A DNA stretch of 40,267 nucleotides, taken from positions 1 through 40,267 of the forward strand of contig CANOBT010000035.1 in assembly GCA_947564305.1 (NCBI GenBank). The letters are read 5' to 3'. Below the pieces are notes generated by a model that was not told the DNA's origin, did not search any database, and saw nothing but the letters and a program-made list of their open reading frames with translations. Positions 17,678 to 27,007 of this stretch are shown piece by piece. Positions within the stretch are counted from its first letter, which is position 1, and every line of letters begins with the position of its first letter. The translations under genes and the position numbers were made by a program. This DNA is from an uncultured Lachnospiraceae bacterium. GTDB lineage: Bacteria; Bacillota_A; Clostridia; Lachnospirales; Lachnospiraceae.

Positions 17678-19402
17678 TTACGATGCCAGTGCTTTTACAC
17701 CTTCTGTCAGTTCGGCCAGTTTTTTCTCTGCCGTCTTCTCATCTGCGCCCCGCACACCGATATAGAACTTAATCTTCGGCTCTGTTCCCGACGGACGAAT
17801 GCAGCACCACGCCCCCTCTTCCAATTCAAAATATAGTACGTTGGAATTTGGAAGCCCTGTGGTGGTTTTGGTTCCATTTACACAATCCAGAAGCACGTCT
17901 GCTTTGTAGTCCCGAAATTGGGTTACGGACAAACCGCCCACGGTTTTTGGCACATCCTCCCGGATTCCTTCCATCATCGCAGCAATTTTTTTCGCTCCGT
18001 CCTGCCCTTTCAGAGTCACGGTGCAAAGCCCTTCTTTGTAATATCCATAAATCTCGAACAGCTCTTTCATCTTGTCGCAAAGCGTAATCCCCTGGCTCTT
18101 ACAAAAAGCCGCCACTTCACAGAGAGCCATCACAGCTACGACCGCGTCCTTGTCCCGTGCATGTGTCCCGACCAGACAACCGTAGCTTTCTTCATATCCA
18201 AATACATATTCGTGCTCATGATTCTGCTCGAAGAACTTAATCTGCTCTCCGATATATTTAAATCCGGTCAAAGTCTCAATTAAATCTACATGATAGGCTT
18301 TCGTGATTTCTTTTGACATCTTTCCGGAAACAATCGTGGTTACCACAGCGCCATTTTCCGGCAAGGTTCCCAGTGCTTTTCTCTGGGATAAAATGTATTC
18401 CAGAATCAGCATTCCAGACATATTTCCGGTAAAGCTCATGTACTCTCCGGTATGGCTGTCCTTGGCATAGACACCGAGGCGGTCTGCATCCGGGTCTGTA
18501 GCCAGCACAATATCTGCATCCACCTTTTTTGCCAATTCCAAGGCCATAGAAAATGCATTCTTGTCTTCTGGGTTTGGATAGGATACCGTAGGGAAATTAC
18601 CGTCCGGCAATGCCTGTTCTTCTACCACGTACACATTGCTAAAGCCCAGTTCATCCAATACACGTCTCACCGGGAGATTGCCGGTTCCATGAAGCGGAGT
18701 ATAAACAATCTTCAGATTTTTTCCCTCTTCTTCCATAATTTCCGGGTGGATTGCCAGCTTTTTCAACTCTGCCATGTATTTGTCATCCATGTCCGGACCA
18801 ATGACCTGATAAAGTCCTTCTGCCTTCGCCGCTTCTAAATCTATCGTTTTAACCTGTCCATAATCTGTGATGGCATTGACTTCTCCGATAATCTCCTTAT
18901 CCTTGGGGTAGGTAATCTGCGCGCCGTCTTCCCAATACACTTTGTAGCCGTTGTACTCCGGCGGATTGTGGCTGGCAGTGACTACGATGCCTGCTGTACA
19001 TCCCAGTTCCCGCAGCGTAAAAGACAACATCGGCGTGGGGCGCAGGGATGGAAAAATGTATGCTTTGATTCCGTTTGCCGCAAGGCAGAGTGCGGCTTCC
19101 TCTGCAAATTCGGGTGACATATTACGGGAGTCAAAGGCAATGGCAACGCCCTTATCCTGAGCATTTTCTTTTAAAATAAAGTTAGCAAGCCCCTGAGTGG
19201 CTTTCCGTACAGTGTAGATGTTCATGCGGTTTGTACCAGCTCCGATAATGCCGCGTAAGCCGCCGGTGCCGAATTCCAGGTCACGGTAGAAACGCTCCTC
19301 GATTTCATTTTCATCCCCTGCGATTCCCCGCAGTTCCGCCTTTGTGTCTTCGTCAAAGTAAGAATCCTCCAACCAGAATTCATAGGTTTTTCTTGCATCC
19401 AT
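17678..19402 (-). CDS. Phosphoglucomutase/phosphomannomutase (PgcA-like)
   Basis: A 574-residue alpha-D-phosphohexomutase. All four domain signatures are present: the phosphoserine loop VVTASHNPPEYNGYK, the metal loop ATDPDADRLG, the sugar loop FGYEESYGCLVG and the phosphate loop IRPSGTEPKIKFYI. In this operon it most likely converts the mannose-1-phosphate made by the GH130 phosphorylases into mannose-6-phosphate for the isomerase domain; glucose-1-phosphate is also a probable substrate. The start is ATG 19402, eight bases after AAGGAGG. An extended -10 (TGGTAAAAT) just upstream hints at an extra internal promoter, but its -35 is poor. Confidence 0.93.
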   Translation of the reverse strand: MDARKTYEFWLEDSYFDEDTKAELRGIAGDENEIEERFYRDLEFGTGGLRGIIGAGTNRMNIYTVRKATQGLANFILKENAQDKGVAIAFDSRNMSPEFAEEAALCLAANGIKAYIFPSLRPTPMLSFTLRELGCTAGIVVTASHNPPEYNGYKVYWEDGAQITYPKDKEIIGEVNAITDYGQVKTIDLEAAKAEGLYQVIGPDMDDKYMAELKKLAIHPEIMEEEGKNLKIVYTPLHGTGNLPVRRVLDELGFSNVYVVEEQALPDGNFPTVSYPNPEDKNAFSMALELAKKVDADIVLATDPDADRLGVYAKDSHTGEYMSFTGNMSGMLILEYILSQRKALGTLPENGAVVTTIVSGKMSKEITKAYHVDLIETLTGFKYIGEQIKFFEQNHEHEYVFGYEESYGCLVGTHARDKDAVVAVMALCEVAAFCKSQGITLCDKMKELFEIYGYYKEGLCTVTLKGQDGAKKIAAMMEGIREDVPKTVGGLSVTQFRDYKADVLLDCVNGTKTTTGLPNSNVLYFELEEGAWCCIRPSGTEPKIKFYIGVRGADEKTAEKKLAELTEGVKALAS

Positions 19403-19488
19403 TTTCATATCCTCCTTATTTGTAACCAATCTGCATTTACCGTATTTTACCATAGAAAGGTTTCTTACGTCATACCTTTTTCCTGTCA

Positions 19489-20574
19489 TCAGGCAATGAT
19501 GAATGCCATCAGGTAGAAAGGAACTTCGCCTTCTCCCTTCCCCGGCAAAACCTCAATCTCTAGTTTGTATTTTCTCCTGCTGCCATGGTGTAGGATCACC
19601 TGCAGATACTGACAATCTCCCCAATCCTCGTCAAACTCACCATCCAACAGCACTGCCGCTTCCTCGTCCCCGTCCAACACTGCCCAGGCAGAGAGCGCCG
19701 GCTTTGCCACTGATTTTCTATATTGAACAGCAATGCAGGATGCCTCTACTTCAACAGTAAGTCTGTCTCCCGCTTTCTTCCCAATCCATCCATTTTTAAA
19801 TGCATCCAGATGTCCTTTCTTTTCCTCTGTGTCCGTGTGAAATCCATTCAGCTCCGGAGATATTTCACGGATAGTCAGCCGCCTTGCATGTTCATAGGCG
19901 TTGGCGGTCATTGGTATCGGAAGAATTTCTGTGGTATAGTTTTCTTTCCTTGTCTGCACTTCTTCTTTTACAGATTCAAGCAGTTTTATGATTTCCCCGG
20001 CTACAAGTCCATGCCCCATGTCATTGGGATGCAGGCCGTCGGGTGTCAGTTCTTCTCTTGCATAATCTCCTGCTTTCATCCTCTGATAGACTGTGTCCCG
20101 AATACTCACACAGGGAAGATGATACCATTTCCCTACCGCATTATGAAATCCCTGCGCATTCTCTCCGGTATCATAAAACACATTATTCAGCAGCACCACT
20201 GCGGGCTTAGACGGCCAGTTCAAGAGTCTGCGCACCACACCTTCATAAGTCTCCTGAAAAAACGGCTCCGCATCATCGTTGACACTAAAATCCACCACCA
20301 CAAAATCAGGCTGGTACATCAGCACATCCGTCACAACACGGGTGGCCCCGTAATGGGAGGTTGTACCGCCAATGCCGCCATTTACATAATGGAACTCTGC
20401 CTCTGGGAACGTATCTTTCCACCATGAAAATACCCGGTATGCATAAGTATTTTCATGAGCGCTTGCACAGCTTCCCTGTGTGATGGAACCTCCCAGAAAT
20501 CCTATCGTCAAATCCTCTCCCTGTACTGCGCGGTGCATACATGCCTTTAGCCTTGTAAAATCAGACTGATACAT
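19489..20574 (-). CDS. SGNH acetylesterase with C-terminal beta domain (CE17-like)
   Basis: A 361-residue esterase with no signal peptide, hence intracellular. The N-terminal SGNH domain carries IGFLGGSITQG (catalytic Ser), NGGIGGTTSHYG (Gly block), DFSVNDDAEP (Asn block) and the Asp/His pair in TPDGLHPNDMGHG. After about residue 215 comes a beta-sandwich-like domain that could bind carbohydrate. The order matches the CE17 mannan acetylesterase described from Roseburia intestinalis, which removes 2-O-acetyl groups; this family match is from memory. It begins four bases after the CE2-like gene stops, so the two are coupled. Confidence 0.82.
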   Translation of the reverse strand: MYQSDFTRLKACMHRAVQGEDLTIGFLGGSITQGSCASAHENTYAYRVFSWWKDTFPEAEFHYVNGGIGGTTSHYGATRVVTDVLMYQPDFVVVDFSVNDDAEPFFQETYEGVVRRLLNWPSKPAVVLLNNVFYDTGENAQGFHNAVGKWYHLPCVSIRDTVYQRMKAGDYAREELTPDGLHPNDMGHGLVAGEIIKLLESVKEEVQTRKENYTTEILPIPMTANAYEHARRLTIREISPELNGFHTDTEEKKGHLDAFKNGWIGKKAGDRLTVEVEASCIAVQYRKSVAKPALSAWAVLDGDEEAAVLLDGEFDEDWGDCQYLQVILHHGSRRKYKLEIEVLPGKGEGEVPFYLMAFIIA

Positions 20575-20577
20575 TTC

Positions 20578-21612
20578 CTACCATACCCCCAGGCTTTCAA
20601 TATAAACCGCCAGTTCCTCCGCCATCTCTTCCGCTTCCGGAATCCGCAGGTGCCCCGGCGTGCCTTTTCCATTTCTATGGAACACATAATGGCTCACCTT
20701 TTCATCCTGTAATTCACGGCATACCTGCTCTATCGACTTATCCCACGCGACATCATGAGTAAGCAGCGTCGTACAGCAGATGATGTAGGCTTTGGGATAC
20801 TGAGCCCTTAATTTTCGGATAAATGCCTGATACTGTTCTCTCCAGAACCATGCTTTTTCACAATCATAGTCTGCTTTCATATAATCCTGGGGATTGCTGT
20901 CATTCTGTCCGATTGCTACGACAACTACCTGGGGAGTGTATCGAGAAAAATCCCAATCCACCAGTTCTCCCCAATCCGGGTTATAATGAATTTTATTCCA
21001 TGCGGTCTCCATTCCGATGTAATCCGGCGCATGGAACCATCCGGTCCCATCTAACAGTGCAATACCACCCTGAGCAATATCATGGATTTCTGCCCCTAAC
21101 TTCCGCGCCGTCAGCCATGCGTAGGAATACCAACTATTGGAATATTCCCCGTTATGCTCCGGGTCTTCCCTTCCAATGAAATGCACCGCCTCTGACACCT
21201 CCCCGGCCGATACCGAATCCCCGTAGACTTCCATTCTTCGTTTCGGCCTGTCCGGCGGCATAAGAAGCCTGCTGCCCTCCGACAGTTCCAGAGCTTCGAG
21301 GATAAACTCATGGCACGCATCCATCCGCTTAAAAAGCAGAATATCATGCTCCTGGTCTTTTGTTTCATCCAAAAGAGTGAGCACCGTCTCCCCTTCGTCC
21401 TCTAGTTCAAAGCGCATCTGCGCTCCGTCCACAATAGCTCCGACCACGCTTTTCCAATAACAGCGCCGGTTCGTTATCCGGACTGTTGCCGACCTGCCGA
21501 AGAAGCGAAAGCGCAATGAGGATGCCGGAAATATAAATTCCGGTTTGGATGGATTCCTCCTGTCAATTCTTCCGGTGTAATATAATTCTTTCCTGTCCAG
21601 TTCTACCCGCAT
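20578..21612 (-). CDS. Acetylesterase, carbohydrate esterase family 2-like
   Basis: A 344-residue intracellular esterase with CE2 architecture: an N-terminal jelly-roll (about residues 1-120) followed by an SGNH domain. The catalytic Ser is in EVYGDSVSAGE, the Gly block in IAQGGIALLDGTG, the Asn block in VVAIGQNDSNP, and the catalytic His in TPGHLRIPEAEEMA. ATG 21612 follows GGAAAGGAAACAAG; the frame open to 21636 would overlap the GH130_1 stop. CE2 enzymes remove 3-O-, 4-O- and 6-O-acetyl groups from mannan oligosaccharides, complementing the CE17-like enzyme encoded next. Confidence 0.85.
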   Translation of the reverse strand: MRVELDRKELYYTGRIDRRNPSKPEFIFPASSLRFRFFGRSATVRITNRRCYWKSVVGAIVDGAQMRFELEDEGETVLTLLDETKDQEHDILLFKRMDACHEFILEALELSEGSRLLMPPDRPKRRMEVYGDSVSAGEVSEAVHFIGREDPEHNGEYSNSWYSYAWLTARKLGAEIHDIAQGGIALLDGTGWFHAPDYIGMETAWNKIHYNPDWGELVDWDFSRYTPQVVVVAIGQNDSNPQDYMKADYDCEKAWFWREQYQAFIRKLRAQYPKAYIICCTTLLTHDVAWDKSIEQVCRELQDEKVSHYVFHRNGKGTPGHLRIPEAEEMAEELAVYIESLGVW

Positions 21613-21635
21613 CTTGTTTCCTTTCCAGCTCTGCA

Positions 21636-22802
21636 TTACTTCAAAATTTCCAGGTTTCTCCTGATCAGCTCACATCTCTGTTTCACACAATCCGGGGAAC
21701 GCTTCGGGTCCTGAGGGGTCCGGAAGAGGTAATCTTCCATCTTGTCCACAGTCGTTGTCGCCACATGCATCCTGGTGTCACAGGACGCATAGTAAATATA
21801 AATGTCCCCGTTTTCTCTCGCAACCGCACCATTGGTAAACACCACATTGGAGACATCTCCAACCCGTTCTTCCCCAAACGGCACCAGAAACACCCCCGAA
21901 GGCTCTGCAATCACCTTGGAAGGGTCGCTTAAATCCGTGCCAAATACGTACAGCACATACCGAAGTCCTGCCGCCGTGTTTCTCACTCCATGGGCGATAT
22001 TAATCCAGCACCTCTTCCCTTTGACAGGCACTGCCCCTGCCCCGTTTTTTGATTCTGTCAGGGTATGGTAAATTCGATGGCTGATAATTTTTTCCTCGTC
22101 GATCACCGCATGTTCTATATCTTCGCAAAGACCGAATCCAATCCCGCCGCCGCTTCCGGTTTCGATAAAGCCGTCCATCGGCCTGGTATAGAATGCATAT
22201 TTTCCCTCAACAAATTCCGGATGCAGCACCACATTTCTCTGCTGAGGGGAATGCAGGGTCTTCAGATTATCCAGACGCTCCCATGTTTTCAGGTCATGAG
22301 TCCGAACAATCCCAGCCTCCGCCACCGCTGCCGACAAATCCGGATTTTCCTTATCCTTGCTCTCTGAGCAAAATACACCATAAATCCAACCATCCTCATG
22401 CTGCGTCAGACGCATATCATATACATTCGTCTCCTCCGGACAGGTATCCGGCAGTTCCACCGGATAATCCCAAAAACGGAATCCGTCAACCCCTGTCTCA
22501 CTTTCTGCCACTGCAAAAAAGGATTTCCTATCATTTCCTTCCACTCTCACTACAAGATGATATTTCCCGTTTAAATAGATTGCGCCCGAGTTCATGACCG
22601 CATTGATGCCCAGCCGTTCCATAAAATATGGATTGGTTTCTTCATCTAAATCATACCTCCAGTGGACCGGCGCAAACTCCCTTGTCAAAACCGGATATTC
22701 ATACCGGTCGTAGATTCCGTTATAATAATCACTCTTCTGATTCTTCCTGGCAATCAATTTCTCCACTTTTGCATTTTCAATCTTATACCGTTTGTGCAGC
22801 AT
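21636..22802 (-). CDS. GH130_1 4-O-beta-D-mannosyl-D-glucose phosphorylase
   Basis: A 388-residue inverting phosphorylase that cleaves mannosyl-beta-1,4-glucose with phosphate into mannose-1-phosphate and glucose. The length and the segments [36 protein letters not shown] and [18 protein letters not shown] are typical of subfamily 1. The Asp in the VYDMRL segment is the expected general acid and the Arg/His in RNVVLHPEF contact phosphate in characterised members. ATG 22802 lies 20 bases inside the end of the epimerase gene. The overlap fits the known cycle in which the epimerase makes its substrate from mannobiose. Confidence 0.92.
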   Translation of the reverse strand: MLHKRYKIENAKVEKLIARKNQKSDYYNGIYDRYEYPVLTREFAPVHWRYDLDEETNPYFMERLGINAVMNSGAIYLNGKYHLVVRVEGNDRKSFFAVAESETGVDGFRFWDYPVELPDTCPEETNVYDMRLTQHEDGWIYGVFCSESKDKENPDLSAAVAEAGIVRTHDLKTWERLDNLKTLHSPQQRNVVLHPEFVEGKYAFYTRPMDGFIETGSGGGIGFGLCEDIEHAVIDEEKIISHRIYHTLTESKNGAGAVPVKGKRCWINIAHGVRNTAAGLRYVLYVFGTDLSDPSKVIAEPSGVFLVPFGEERVGDVSNVVFTNGAVARENGDIYIYYASCDTRMHVATTTVDKMEDYLFRTPQDPKRSPDCVKQRCELIRRNLEILK

Positions 22803-23970
22803 TTGCGCTCTCCCTCCTTCTTATTACCTCAAAACACATTCTCCCGTTATGATAGGGGCATTTCCAGGGTTCTACGATGGGCTTCTGAAGCGTTTTCCCG
22901 TCTTTGTCTAATGCCCAGTACCACTCCGAACCTTCTCTGTCATCAATAAGATTCTGCCTGATATAATCCCAGATATCCTTTGCCGCCTCCAGATACTCCG
23001 CGTGTTCCGGTTTCTTCTGATATCCATTTAAAAATCCAACAACCGCCTCTGCCTGTACCCACCAGACACGGGTCGTATCCACAACACCGTTCTCAGCCTC
23101 ATTTACAAGAGAATGGCCGGTATATGCCCTTTTGTAGATATTTTCTGTAATCTGTTCTGTGATTAGGGATATCCTTTTTGTCCATTCCTCATCCCCCAGT
23201 ATTTCCAGTCCCCTGTCAACCAGCCACGCAGTCTCAATATCATGGCCGTAAGAATACAAGTCAATCAGAGAATGCCATGTTCTGTCAAAAAAAACTTCCT
23301 GACGCCCCAATTCTTTGTTATATACTTTATTTTCCATCAAATCCAGCATGTAACGAAGCCGCTGTGCCACTTCTTCCTCTTTTGCCACCCGGTACAATTC
23401 CGTATACGCCTCAAATACATGGAGAAGCGTGTTCATCGTTTTATCTGCCGATACGCCGTTCTCCGACAACTTATCATTTGCTTCCGGTTCGAACCGTACA
23501 TTAAAAGATTCCAGATATCCATATTCATCCCTGCACTTTGTCTCAATCAGCTCATAAAGCTCTTTTGCCAGTTTGAGTGCATCCCCGTCCTTCGAAGCAT
23601 CGTAGTAAGATGACAACGCATAGATAGCAAACGCCTGATTATAGGTATGCTTTGTCGTATCCTCCGGTGTTCCGTCATACAAGAGAGACCAATAGACTCC
23701 GCCATTTTTACGGTCCAGGCAATGCTCCTTCAAAAACCTGTATGCATGTCCCGCATAAGCAAGAAGCTCTTCCTCTCCCAAAAGCAGATACGCATTGGAG
23801 AAAAACCAAAGAATCCTGCTGTTTAGGATACACCCCTTTACCGCCTTTTTATCCAATTCGAGATCATATCCCAAAAATCCATAAAATCCTCCATACTCCT
23901 CATCCTTCAGCCGTTTCCAAAACGGTATCAGTTCTTTTATTAAATGTTCTCTGATTTCTTCTGCAAACAT
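22783..23970 (-). CDS. Cellobiose/mannobiose 2-epimerase (AGE family)
   Basis: A 395-residue (alpha/alpha)6-barrel epimerase that interconverts the reducing-end glucose and mannose of beta-1,4-disaccharides. It closely follows the cellobiose 2-epimerase pattern: [20 protein letters not shown] at the start, [31 protein letters not shown] [21 protein letters not shown] (catalytic His) and [17 protein letters not shown] place the start at ATG 23970, five bases after AGGTGG; the frame open to 24003 would add 11 residues that include this ribosome binding site. Its product mannosyl-glucose feeds the GH130_1 enzyme. Confidence 0.92.
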   Translation of the reverse strand: MFAEEIREHLIKELIPFWKRLKDEEYGGFYGFLGYDLELDKKAVKGCILNSRILWFFSNAYLLLGEEELLAYAGHAYRFLKEHCLDRKNGGVYWSLLYDGTPEDTTKHTYNQAFAIYALSSYYDASKDGDALKLAKELYELIETKCRDEYGYLESFNVRFEPEANDKLSENGVSADKTMNTLLHVFEAYTELYRVAKEEEVAQRLRYMLDLMENKVYNKELGRQEVFFDRTWHSLIDLYSYGHDIETAWLVDRGLEILGDEEWTKRISLITEQITENIYKRAYTGHSLVNEAENGVVDTTRVWWVQAEAVVGFLNGYQKKPEHAEYLEAAKDIWDYIRQNLIDDREGSEWYWALDKDGKTLQKPIVEPWKCPYHNGRMCFEVIRRRESANAAQTV

Positions 23971-24074
23971 TTCCGCCACCTTCCCTCCAAATAGAGAAGG
24001 CATTGCAAAAGGATTCTATTCCGTTTATCACATATCAAACTATCAGAACGCCCTTTGTCAATGCCTCGTTTTTT

Positions 24075-25100
24075 CTATCGTTTCCCGATTTCCGTATCCG
24101 TCTCACTCACAACGCTATGTTCCTTAATATAAGACACGATATCATCTGCCTGAGTAAATGCAAGCCCTACATAAGTGTCTGCCGCTCCATAATAAATTGC
24201 AATTTTCCCGGACGCAGCGTCATGGATAGTCGCACAGGGGAATGTTACATTTGGCACAAATCCCCGTTCCTCATACCACTCCTCCGGTGTCAGAAGGAAC
24301 GTATCGCAGCGATATTTCACAACAGATGGATTGTCAATATCCAGAATTGCACCGCCGATACTGTACACATAACCATTACAAGTCCCTGTCACTCCATGAT
24401 AGAACAACAGCCAGCCCTCACTGGTCTCAATCGGCGCCGCACCGCCGCCTATTTTTAAGTTTTCCCACCAGTGTGCGCTTTTTCCCATCACATGACGGTG
24501 TTTTCCCCAGTAGACCATATCCGGGCTCTCTGAAAGAAAGATATCCCCGAACGGTGTATGGCCGCTGTCGCTTGGTCTGGACAGCATCAGGAAATTCCCG
24601 TTGACTTTCCTCGGAAACAGCACTGCATTCCTGTTGAAAGGAAGGAACGGATTCTCGACCCTTGTAAATGTCTGAAAATCTTTTGTCTTTGCCACTCCGA
24701 TAGATGCCCCGTAGAAATCCTGGCACCAGATGATATAATAGGTATCTTCTACTTTTACCAGTCTGGGGTCATAGGCATATTTCGGCATAAAATCTCTGCC
24801 CTCTTCATCCTGAAAATGAATTTTGTTTTCCTCAAATTCCCAGTAAATTGCATCTTTACTTCTTCCCAGATAAATATATGGAATTCCGTTGGTCTGTTCC
24901 CCGCGGAACACACCGATAAATGCATCTTCATAAGGTATCACAGCACTGTTGAATATCCGCGCAACCCCTTTTGCAGGATTGCGCTCAATAATCGGATTTT
25001 CACTGTACCTCCATACCGGCATCCACGGCTTGCTGTCCTTAGGACGGTCCTGCCATGGCACGTTAGGCACATCAGGTCCAATAATCTTTACATTACCCAT
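24075..25100 (-). CDS. GH130_2 beta-1,4-mannooligosaccharide phosphorylase
   Basis: A 341-residue phosphorylase that shortens beta-1,4-mannooligosaccharides from the non-reducing end, releasing mannose-1-phosphate. Subfamily 2 features include WRYSENPIIERNPAKGVARIF-like N-terminal residues, YAYDPRLVKVEDTYYIIWC (general acid Asp region), FLPFNRNAVLFPRKVNG and GGGAAPIETSEGWLLFYHGV. ATG 25100 follows GGAGGAAATTTATTT. It lies directly after the permease genes, so uptake and first phosphorolysis are co-expressed. Confidence 0.92.
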   Translation of the reverse strand: MGNVKIIGPDVPNVPWQDRPKDSKPWMPVWRYSENPIIERNPAKGVARIFNSAVIPYEDAFIGVFRGEQTNGIPYIYLGRSKDAIYWEFEENKIHFQDEEGRDFMPKYAYDPRLVKVEDTYYIIWCQDFYGASIGVAKTKDFQTFTRVENPFLPFNRNAVLFPRKVNGNFLMLSRPSDSGHTPFGDIFLSESPDMVYWGKHRHVMGKSAHWWENLKIGGGAAPIETSEGWLLFYHGVTGTCNGYVYSIGGAILDIDNPSVVKYRCDTFLLTPEEWYEERGFVPNVTFPCATIHDAASGKIAIYYGAADTYVGLAFTQADDIVSYIKEHSVVSETDTEIGKR

Positions 25101-25127
25101 AAATAAATTTCCTCCATGTTATTTTCA

Positions 25128-25973
25128 TCAGCCTTTTACAGCTCCCTGTGCCAGCCCGCCGTAAATCTGCTTCTGACAGAGGATAAAGATGATCAGTGCC
25201 GGAATCATCGTAATGATTACACCTGCACAGATATAGTTGTACTGATTTCCCAGCGGCCCGGTAAACTTAAACAAAGAGGTTGCCACCGTTACATAACGGT
25301 TCTTATCCTGCAGATACAGATTCGCCGTATAGTATTCGTTATAAGTTCCCACACCTTTTAAAATCATAACTGTCACAATCGCCGGTTTCAGAAGGGGCAG
25401 CAAAATCCGGAAAAACACTCCGAAATAGGTACACCCGTCCATAATTGCCGATTCATCCAATGATACCGGAAGGTTTTCAAAAAACTGGATGAATATGTAG
25501 ATTGACATGACATCCGTACCGCACATCAGAATAATGTATCCCGGAAGGCTGTTGATCCAGCCCAAAGTATACATAATCTCATATACTGATACCTGCATCG
25601 CAATACCCGGAAGCAATGACGCGAACAGGAACAGATTCCGAATCAAGCCATTTCCTACGAATTTGAAACGATTTAATACATATGCCAGCATGGAACCGGT
25701 CAAAATAGAACCTACCAGTACACATACCAGGATGATTGCGGAATTCCGAAATGCGGTTCCCATGTTTGCTTCCTGCCAGCCCTCTATAAAGTTTGTAAAA
25801 TAAGTCCAGCTCTGGGGCATATCCATAACATTCGTCGATGCATATTCTTCCGGTGTCTTAAATGCCGTAATTACACAGACAACAACCGGCAGTATAGAGA
25901 TAAACGCTCCTAAAATCAGTGTAAAATACTTTACAACCGCCCAGACAATTTTTTTCATTTTTGCCTTTGACAT
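25128..25973 (-). CDS. Sugar ABC transporter permease (MalG-like)
   Basis: A 281-residue inner-membrane permease with six predicted membrane segments, typical of CUT1 oligosaccharide importers. The cytoplasmic EAA-like loop lies in DESAIMDGCTYFGVFFRILLP, which contacts the shared ATPase. It starts three bases after its partner gene stops, with AAAGGAGG upstream. No ATPase gene is in this locus, as is usual for Clostridia, where a distant MsmK-type ATPase serves several importers. Likely cargo: beta-mannooligosaccharides. Confidence 0.92.
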   Translation of the reverse strand: MSKAKMKKIVWAVVKYFTLILGAFISILPVVVCVITAFKTPEEYASTNVMDMPQSWTYFTNFIEGWQEANMGTAFRNSAIILVCVLVGSILTGSMLAYVLNRFKFVGNGLIRNLFLFASLLPGIAMQVSVYEIMYTLGWINSLPGYIILMCGTDVMSIYIFIQFFENLPVSLDESAIMDGCTYFGVFFRILLPLLKPAIVTVMILKGVGTYNEYYTANLYLQDKNRYVTVATSLFKFTGPLGNQYNYICAGVIITMIPALIIFILCQKQIYGGLAQGAVKG

Positions 25974-25975
25974 AA

Positions 25976-26980
25976 CTACCGGCCTCCTTTCGAACTCTGC
26001 ACTGCTTTTGTTGCTTCCCAGCGCTCTTTTTCTATCTTTTTCTGTTTCCTCTGGTAGCGGATTGAATCTTTATCTCCCACACCCAGGAAGTAGGCTTCAA
26101 TAAATTTCTGTATCAATGTTGCAATAAAGATCAGTACCAGCAGCACAATTGCCATAGCAGACGCAAGACCGACCTTTTGATTCTCATGTGCCAACTGGTT
26201 CATAACAACAAAGTAAGTACCAGTTCCGAAACTACCGTTTGTGATAACGTATGGAGGCTCAAATACACTGAGTGAACCGGTGATTGCAAGAATCATGTTC
26301 AATACAATGATTGTCTTAATGCTCGGGAAAATGATATAACGGAATTTCGCCCATCCATTTGCTCCGTCAATTGCCGCCGCTTCATATAGAGAATCATCCA
26401 CAGACATGATTGCGCCGATAAACAGAACCATGTTCTGCCCCATATATCTCCACACGGAAGTCGCCGCAATGGAAATATTATTAATGTTCTTATCCTTCAG
26501 CCAGTACGGCAGTGATTCCAGGTTGAATCCTAACCACTGCAGCACGGTATCCAGTACAAATCCTCTTGTATAGAAGAATTTGAAAATGAAACCAACCGCA
26601 ATACCGCATACCAGATACGGGAAGAACATAAAACCTTTGAAAAGTCCCCCCCCGTGTGTCTTAAAACTCAGCAGGGATGCAAACCAAAGCGCTATCGCAA
26701 GCTGAACGAAAGATGCAACAATATAATATCCGCTCAGCTTCAACGCCTGGAAGCAGTCCTCCCTGGAGAATACTTCTGCGTAATTGCGCAGTCCTATGAA
26801 TTCCCTTGCCCCAATATATTTCATCTCATAAAAACTGAACTGGAACATTTTCAGAAACGGTATATAGGTAAATACTACTAACAGCAGCAGAGGAAACAAC
26901 ATGAATACGAAAATACATAATTTCCTATTTACCTTTCCGGTCTGTATCCATTTAACAAATGAAGTTTTTTCTTTACTCAT
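25976..26980 (-). CDS. Sugar ABC transporter permease (MalF-like)
   Basis: A 334-residue CUT1 permease with six main membrane segments and a basic C-terminal tail. The EAA-like loop is in DSLYEAAAIDGANGWAKFRYI (near residue 205). It forms the membrane channel with the MalG-like subunit encoded immediately downstream, and follows the binding-protein gene by 27 bases. Confidence 0.92.
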   Translation of the reverse strand: MSKEKTSFVKWIQTGKVNRKLCIFVFMLFPLLLLVVFTYIPFLKMFQFSFYEMKYIGAREFIGLRNYAEVFSREDCFQALKLSGYYIVASFVQLAIALWFASLLSFKTHGGGLFKGFMFFPYLVCGIAVGFIFKFFYTRGFVLDTVLQWLGFNLESLPYWLKDKNINNISIAATSVWRYMGQNMVLFIGAIMSVDDSLYEAAAIDGANGWAKFRYIIFPSIKTIIVLNMILAITGSLSVFEPPYVITNGSFGTGTYFVVMNQLAHENQKVGLASAMAIVLLVLIFIATLIQKFIEAYFLGVGDKDSIRYQRKQKKIEKERWEATKAVQSSKGGR

Positions 26981-27007
26981 AAGTTTCTCCTTTTTATGTA
27001 TTGTACA

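Noticed and set aside
19723..20427. 234-residue plus-strand frame opposite the CE17-like gene
   Set aside because: Antisense shadow with skewed Cys/His/Phe content and no ribosome binding site.
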